From positions 3,031,501-3,095,500 of the forward strand of contig NZ_JQNB01000001.1 of the NCBI RefSeq assembly GCF_000745005.1: a stretch of DNA of 64,000 bases, written 5' to 3'. Positions within the stretch are counted from its first letter, which is position 1, and each line of letters opens with the position of its first letter. The translations under genes were made by a program, and so were the position numbers. Positions 60,982-64,000 of this stretch are shown here, piece by piece. Origin of the DNA: Luteibacter sp. 9135 (lineage in GTDB: Bacteria; Pseudomonadota; Gammaproteobacteria; Xanthomonadales; Rhodanobacteraceae). The notes beneath the pieces were generated by a model. It did no database searches. It saw only the letters and a list, made by a program, of their open reading frames with translations, and was not told where the DNA came from.

Positions 60982-62391
60982 ATGCAAGCGGTAAATCCCT
61001 CCAACGCCGACAGCGCCGGTGGCAGCACCGGCCTGGTCGTCGGCATCGCGGTGATCGCCGCGCTCGGCGGACTGCTGTTCGGCTACGACACCGGCGTGAT
61101 CGGCGTCGCGCTCCTGGGCCTCGGCCGTGAGTTCGCGATGGACGACACGACCAAGCAGCTGGTCACGGGCGCGATCATCTTCGGCGCGCTGTTCGGCTGC
61201 CTCGGCACCGGCCCGTTGTCCGATCGCCTCGGTCGCCGGCGTATGGTCATCTTCGTGGGCGTGCTGTTCGCGCTCGGCTCGATCGCCTCGGCGATGTCGA
61301 CGAGCGTGGAAATGCTGATCGCGTCACGTTTCCTGCTGGGCCTGTCGGCCGGCAGTTCCACGCAGATCATCCCGGTGTACATCGCGGAAGTATCGCCGCC
61401 GAAGCATCGCGGCAAGATGGTGGTGCTGTTCCAGTTCATGGTGGTGTTCGGCATCACCGTGGCCTACTTTACGGGTTTCTTCCTCGGTGAACACTGGCGC
61501 TGGATGTTCGGCCTGGGCCTGGTGCCGGCGGTGATCCTGCTGGGTGGCATGGCGATCCTGCCCGAGAGCCCGCGCTGGCTGGTGACCAAGGGTCGCAAGC
61601 AGGAGGCGATCGACGTGCTGACGCGCGTACGCGGCGACCGTGGCCTTGCCGAGCGCGAGGTGACCGAGATCGAGGGTGTGTCCGACAACCAGGAGACCGG
61701 CCGCTGGCGCGACCTGGCCAAGCCGTGGATCCGCCCGGCCGTGATCGTCGGCGCGAGCATATCGATGTTTTCCCAGATCACCGGCAACAACGCGCTGATC
61801 TACTACGCCCCCACTATCCTCACCAAGGCCGGCTTCTCGGACAAGTGGGCCGTGCTGGGCACCGGCGGCAGCACCATCCTCGTCGTCATCATGACGGTCA
61901 TCGGCAGCATCCTGGTCGACCGCATCGGCCGGCGTCGCTACCTGCTGTGGATGATTCCCGGCTCCATCGTGGCGCTGGTGGTCATGGGTTTCCTGTTCGA
62001 AGGGCAGGGGCCGCAGACCGACCTTAGCCGCGTGCTGGTGGTGGCCTGCCTGGCCGCTTACCTGATGCTCAACTGCGGCGGCTTCGGCGTGTGCATCTGG
62101 CTGATCAATTCCGAGGTTTATCCGCTGTTCGTCCGCGGCAAGGGCGCCAGCCTGGGTGCCTTCAGCCACTGGTTCTTCGACCTCCTGGTGACGCTGAGCA
62201 CGTTGTCGCTGGTGACCTGGCTGGGCGCCTCGCACACGTTCTGGCTGTATGCGGTGATCTCGCTGGGCGCGCTGGTGTTCATCTACTACATGGTGCCCGA
62301 GACGATGGGCAAGAGCCTGGAACAGATCGAGCACGAACTGCGCGAGGAACGCTTCTACCCGTTCCAGCAGAAGCGCAGCAGGCATCGCTGA
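60982..62391 (+). CDS. MFS sugar porter (sugar:proton symporter)
   Basis: 469 residues, 12 membrane segments. GGLLFGYDTGVIGVALL in helix 1, DRLGRRRM and DRIGRRRYLLW in the two loops, PESPRWL in the centre, QITGNNALIYYAPTI in helix 7 and PETMGKSLEQIEHEL at the end define the sugar-porter family (xylose, galactose and arabinose carriers). It brings the freed sugar across the inner membrane. ATG with AAGGAG seven bases upstream. Last gene that clearly belongs to the sugar operon. Confidence 0.93.
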   Translation: MQAVNPSNADSAGGSTGLVVGIAVIAALGGLLFGYDTGVIGVALLGLGREFAMDDTTKQLVTGAIIFGALFGCLGTGPLSDRLGRRRMVIFVGVLFALGSIASAMSTSVEMLIASRFLLGLSAGSSTQIIPVYIAEVSPPKHRGKMVVLFQFMVVFGITVAYFTGFFLGEHWRWMFGLGLVPAVILLGGMAILPESPRWLVTKGRKQEAIDVLTRVRGDRGLAEREVTEIEGVSDNQETGRWRDLAKPWIRPAVIVGASISMFSQITGNNALIYYAPTILTKAGFSDKWAVLGTGGSTILVVIMTVIGSILVDRIGRRRYLLWMIPGSIVALVVMGFLFEGQGPQTDLSRVLVVACLAAYLMLNCGGFGVCIWLINSEVYPLFVRGKGASLGAFSHWFFDLLVTLSTLSLVTWLGASHTFWLYAVISLGALVFIYYMVPETMGKSLEQIEHELREERFYPFQQKRSRHR

Positions 62392-62467
62392 TCCGACAGG
62401 GCCATGCCCGCAAAAGCGCCCGGGCGTGGTCCAGCATGGCGTGCCTCAACCCAAGGAACACCACGTC

Positions 62468-63544
62468 ATGCTGAAACCCACCCTTGTCGCGCTGTCGCTG
62501 GCCTTGTCGCTGGTCCCGTTGGCGGCGATGGCCACGGGTGACGCCGCCGCCGCGGGCTTTCCCGCAGCCGCCACGAGCGCCATGCCCGCCGACGTGGGCA
62601 CCGATGCACCGAAGGCCACCGGTGCGGCAGACCGGTCGGCCGTCTTGCAGGCCTCGCTGCAGTCGCTTGCCGACAAGGCAAAGCCCGCCCACTTCGGCAT
62701 CATCGTGACCGACCTGGACGACGGCACCACGGCGCGGGTCGGCGACGACCGCGCCTACATGCTGATGAGCGTGTTCAAGGCGCCGGTCGCCGCTGCCGTG
62801 TTGCACGGCGTGGACGCAGGCACGTTGCACCTCGACCAGAGGGTGCACCTGACGCCGGCCGACGTGGTGGCGGGCTCCGCGGTACCGTCGATCGGCACGC
62901 GGGCAGCGAAGGGAGCCATCGATGTCACGGTGGCCGAACTGCTGTCGGCGTCGGTCTCACAGAGCGACAACACGGCCGTGGACGCGTTGCTCAAGCTGCT
63001 CGGCGGTGGCCCCAAGGTCACGGCGTACCTCGACGGTAAAGGCGTCCATGGCATGCGCATCGACGTGGGCGAACGGGAGATCGGGCAGGTGTTCGACGGC
63101 CTGGCCGACGGCACAGCGGTTCCGGTACACGAGACCGCGCAGGCGAAAGATGCGCGGCGTCGTCGCGGCTACGAGGCCGCCATCGCCATGCCGCAGAACA
63201 CCACGACGCTGGACGGCGCGGCCACGTTCCTGCGCAAGCTGCAGGCCGGCGAACTGCTGTCGCCCGTGTCGACGCGCTACCTGCTGTCGCTGATGCAGGC
63301 CCAGGTCGTGCCCACGCGTATCCGCGCCGGCCTGCCGGCCGGCTTCGGCATCGCCGACAAGACCGGTACGGGTGCGAGCTACGGCAAGCGCATCGCCGCC
63401 TGGAACGATATGGCCATCGTCACCGCGCCCAACGGCAAAAGCGCCGTCGTGGCGGCTTTCCTGCGCGATACCACGTCGACGGACGATGAGCGTGCCGCGT
63501 GGTTCAGGGAACTGGGCGCGCTGGTCGCGGCGCAGTTGCGGTAA
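62468..63544 (+). CDS. Class A serine beta-lactamase with an enlarged omega-loop region
   Basis: 358 residues. A signal peptide (LKPTLVALSLALSLVPLAAM, cleaved near AMA) is followed by an Ala-rich spacer. The nucleophile and Lys are in MSVFKAP (SxxK), SQSDNTA is the SDN motif, ADKTGTGASYG is the KTG motif, and the general-base Glu is probably in VGEREIG. Between that Glu and the QNTTTLDGAATFLRKL helix there are about 43 residues, against about 14 in TEM. The start ATG has AAGGA ten bases upstream. It hydrolyses beta-lactams in the periplasm. It follows the sugar porter after 76 bases; no AmpR-type regulator is nearby, so read-through from the operon is possible. Confidence 0.88.
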   Translation: MLKPTLVALSLALSLVPLAAMATGDAAAAGFPAAATSAMPADVGTDAPKATGAADRSAVLQASLQSLADKAKPAHFGIIVTDLDDGTTARVGDDRAYMLMSVFKAPVAAAVLHGVDAGTLHLDQRVHLTPADVVAGSAVPSIGTRAAKGAIDVTVAELLSASVSQSDNTAVDALLKLLGGGPKVTAYLDGKGVHGMRIDVGEREIGQVFDGLADGTAVPVHETAQAKDARRRRGYEAAIAMPQNTTTLDGAATFLRKLQAGELLSPVSTRYLLSLMQAQVVPTRIRAGLPAGFGIADKTGTGASYGKRIAAWNDMAIVTAPNGKSAVVAAFLRDTTSTDDERAAWFRELGALVAAQLR

Positions 63545-63582
63545 CGCCCGGACCCGATAAAGCCCCGACGTCCGACCACGCC

Positions 63583-63617
63583 ACATGCCACGCGCCGGAT
63601 CGCGGCGCGTGGCATGT
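63583..63617. terminator. Bidirectional hairpin between convergent genes
   Basis: ACATGCCACGCGCCG pairs perfectly with CGGCGCGTGGCATGT (15 pairs, five-base loop). It lies between the stops of the beta-lactamase and the leftward hydrolase. No long T run exists on either side, but the stem is strong. Confidence 0.7.
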
Positions 63618-63626
63618 CGACTTACC

Positions 63627-64000
63627 TCAGGCCTTGATGAAAGCCAGCAGGTCCGGGTTGATGACATCCGCGTGCAGGGTCAGCATGCCGTGCGGGTAGC
63701 CCTTGTAGAGCTTCAGCTGGGCGCCCGGAACGAGCTTGGCGGAAAGCACGCCCGCATCCTCGTAGGGCACGATCTGGTCGTCGTCACCGTGCATGACCAG
63801 CGTGGGTACGGTGATGGCCTTGAGGTCGTCGGTGAAGTCGGTTTCCGAGAACGCCTTGATGCAGTCGTAATGGGCCTTGATGCCGCCCATCATGCCCTGG
63901 CGCCACCAGTTGTCGACCACGCCGTCGAGCGTGGTCACGCCCGGGCGGTTGAAGCCGTAGAAGGGAATGGGTACCTCGCGGTAGAACTGCGCGCGGTTGT
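63627..64000 (-). CDS. Non-heme chloroperoxidase-type alpha/beta hydrolase (C-terminal part)
   Basis: 124 residues are visible; the 5' end lies outside the window. NRAQFYREVPIPFYGFNRPG, WWRQGMMGGIKAHYDCIKAF and SETDFTDDLKAITVPTLVMH follow the cofactor-free haloperoxidase/perhydrolase family closely. HGDDDQIVPY holds the catalytic Asp and YPHGM the His; the Ser is in the missing part. Such enzymes form peracids from acetate and peroxide in vitro, while the natural role is mostly hydrolysis. Confidence 0.9.
   Translation of the reverse strand, partial: NRAQFYREVPIPFYGFNRPGVTTLDGVVDNWWRQGMMGGIKAHYDCIKAFSETDFTDDLKAITVPTLVMHGDDDQIVPYEDAGVLSAKLVPGAQLKLYKGYPHGMLTLHADVINPDLLAFIKA

Overview
The window is high-GC DNA from a Gram-negative bacterium, most likely a gammaproteobacterium of the Xanthomonadales (Luteibacter/Dyella-like). 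The evidence is two TonB-dependent receptors of the Xanthomonas/Caulobacter type, an autotransporter, OmpW, a TviB-type sugar dehydrogenase and a FliA-type promoter. The genus is inference; there is no rRNA or other marker gene to fix it.

Layout. (1) 1-13157, minus strand: a tightly overlapped megasynthase operon. An A-PCP-KS-AT-ACP-aminotransferase hybrid is followed by a C-A-PCP-C-A*-PCP peptide synthetase whose last adenylation domain is degenerate, then by the start of a further gene. A hairpin holds the Shine-Dalgarno sequence of the first gene in its loop. (2) 13482-22469, minus strand: five tandem genes for related Ig-fold-like proteins without visible signal peptides, separated by strong hairpins. 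They are divergent from a classical autotransporter (22833-25484). (3) 25905-27429: a small secreted protein of unknown role and a membrane-anchored J-domain protein with a BamE-like tail. (4) 27443-33072, minus strand: an exopolysaccharide block (TviB-type dehydrogenase, UDP-uronate epimerase, GMC oxidoreductase, polyprenyl-phosphate sugar transferase), divergent from a two-component pair (NarL/RcsB-type regulator plus BvgS/EvgS-type hybrid kinase, 33317-36291). (5) 36329-38086: a divergent SDR and aldo/keto reductase, followed by a REP doublet. (6) 38256-43054: type II NADH dehydrogenase, an atypical second-lineage arginyl-tRNA synthetase, an FNR-type iron-sulfur regulator and OmpW. (7) 43080-47490, minus strand: a chemosensory operon of a soluble double-PAS MCP, CheR, CheD and a triple-CheW scaffold, headed by a near-consensus sigma-28 promoter. 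(8) 47744-51156: a DUF1203 protein and a TonB receptor that converge on a shared CTAG stop. (9) 51841-62391, plus strand: a galactoside-utilisation operon (TonB receptor, GH35 beta-galactosidase, APC permease, PfkB kinase, GH4 phosphoglycosidase, P-loop kinase, MFS sugar porter). It is followed by a class A beta-lactamase and a convergent haloperoxidase-type hydrolase cut by the window end.

How the parts work together. The megasynthases should make a small peptide-polyketide with a beta-amino unit. The first A domain reads as a valine code and the AT as malonyl-specific, and the aminotransferase would convert the beta-keto group to an amine. The Ig-like cluster is the least explained part: it is a family of paralogs, two of which share an N-terminal module but have unrelated C-termini. 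A REP-like element occurs both in the 38.1 kb intergenic doublet and inside the reading frame of the megasynthase linker. The exopolysaccharide genes are probably controlled by the adjacent two-component system, the chemosensory operon belongs to the flagellar regulon, and the 51.8-62.4 kb operon takes up and hydrolyses galactosides from outside the cell.
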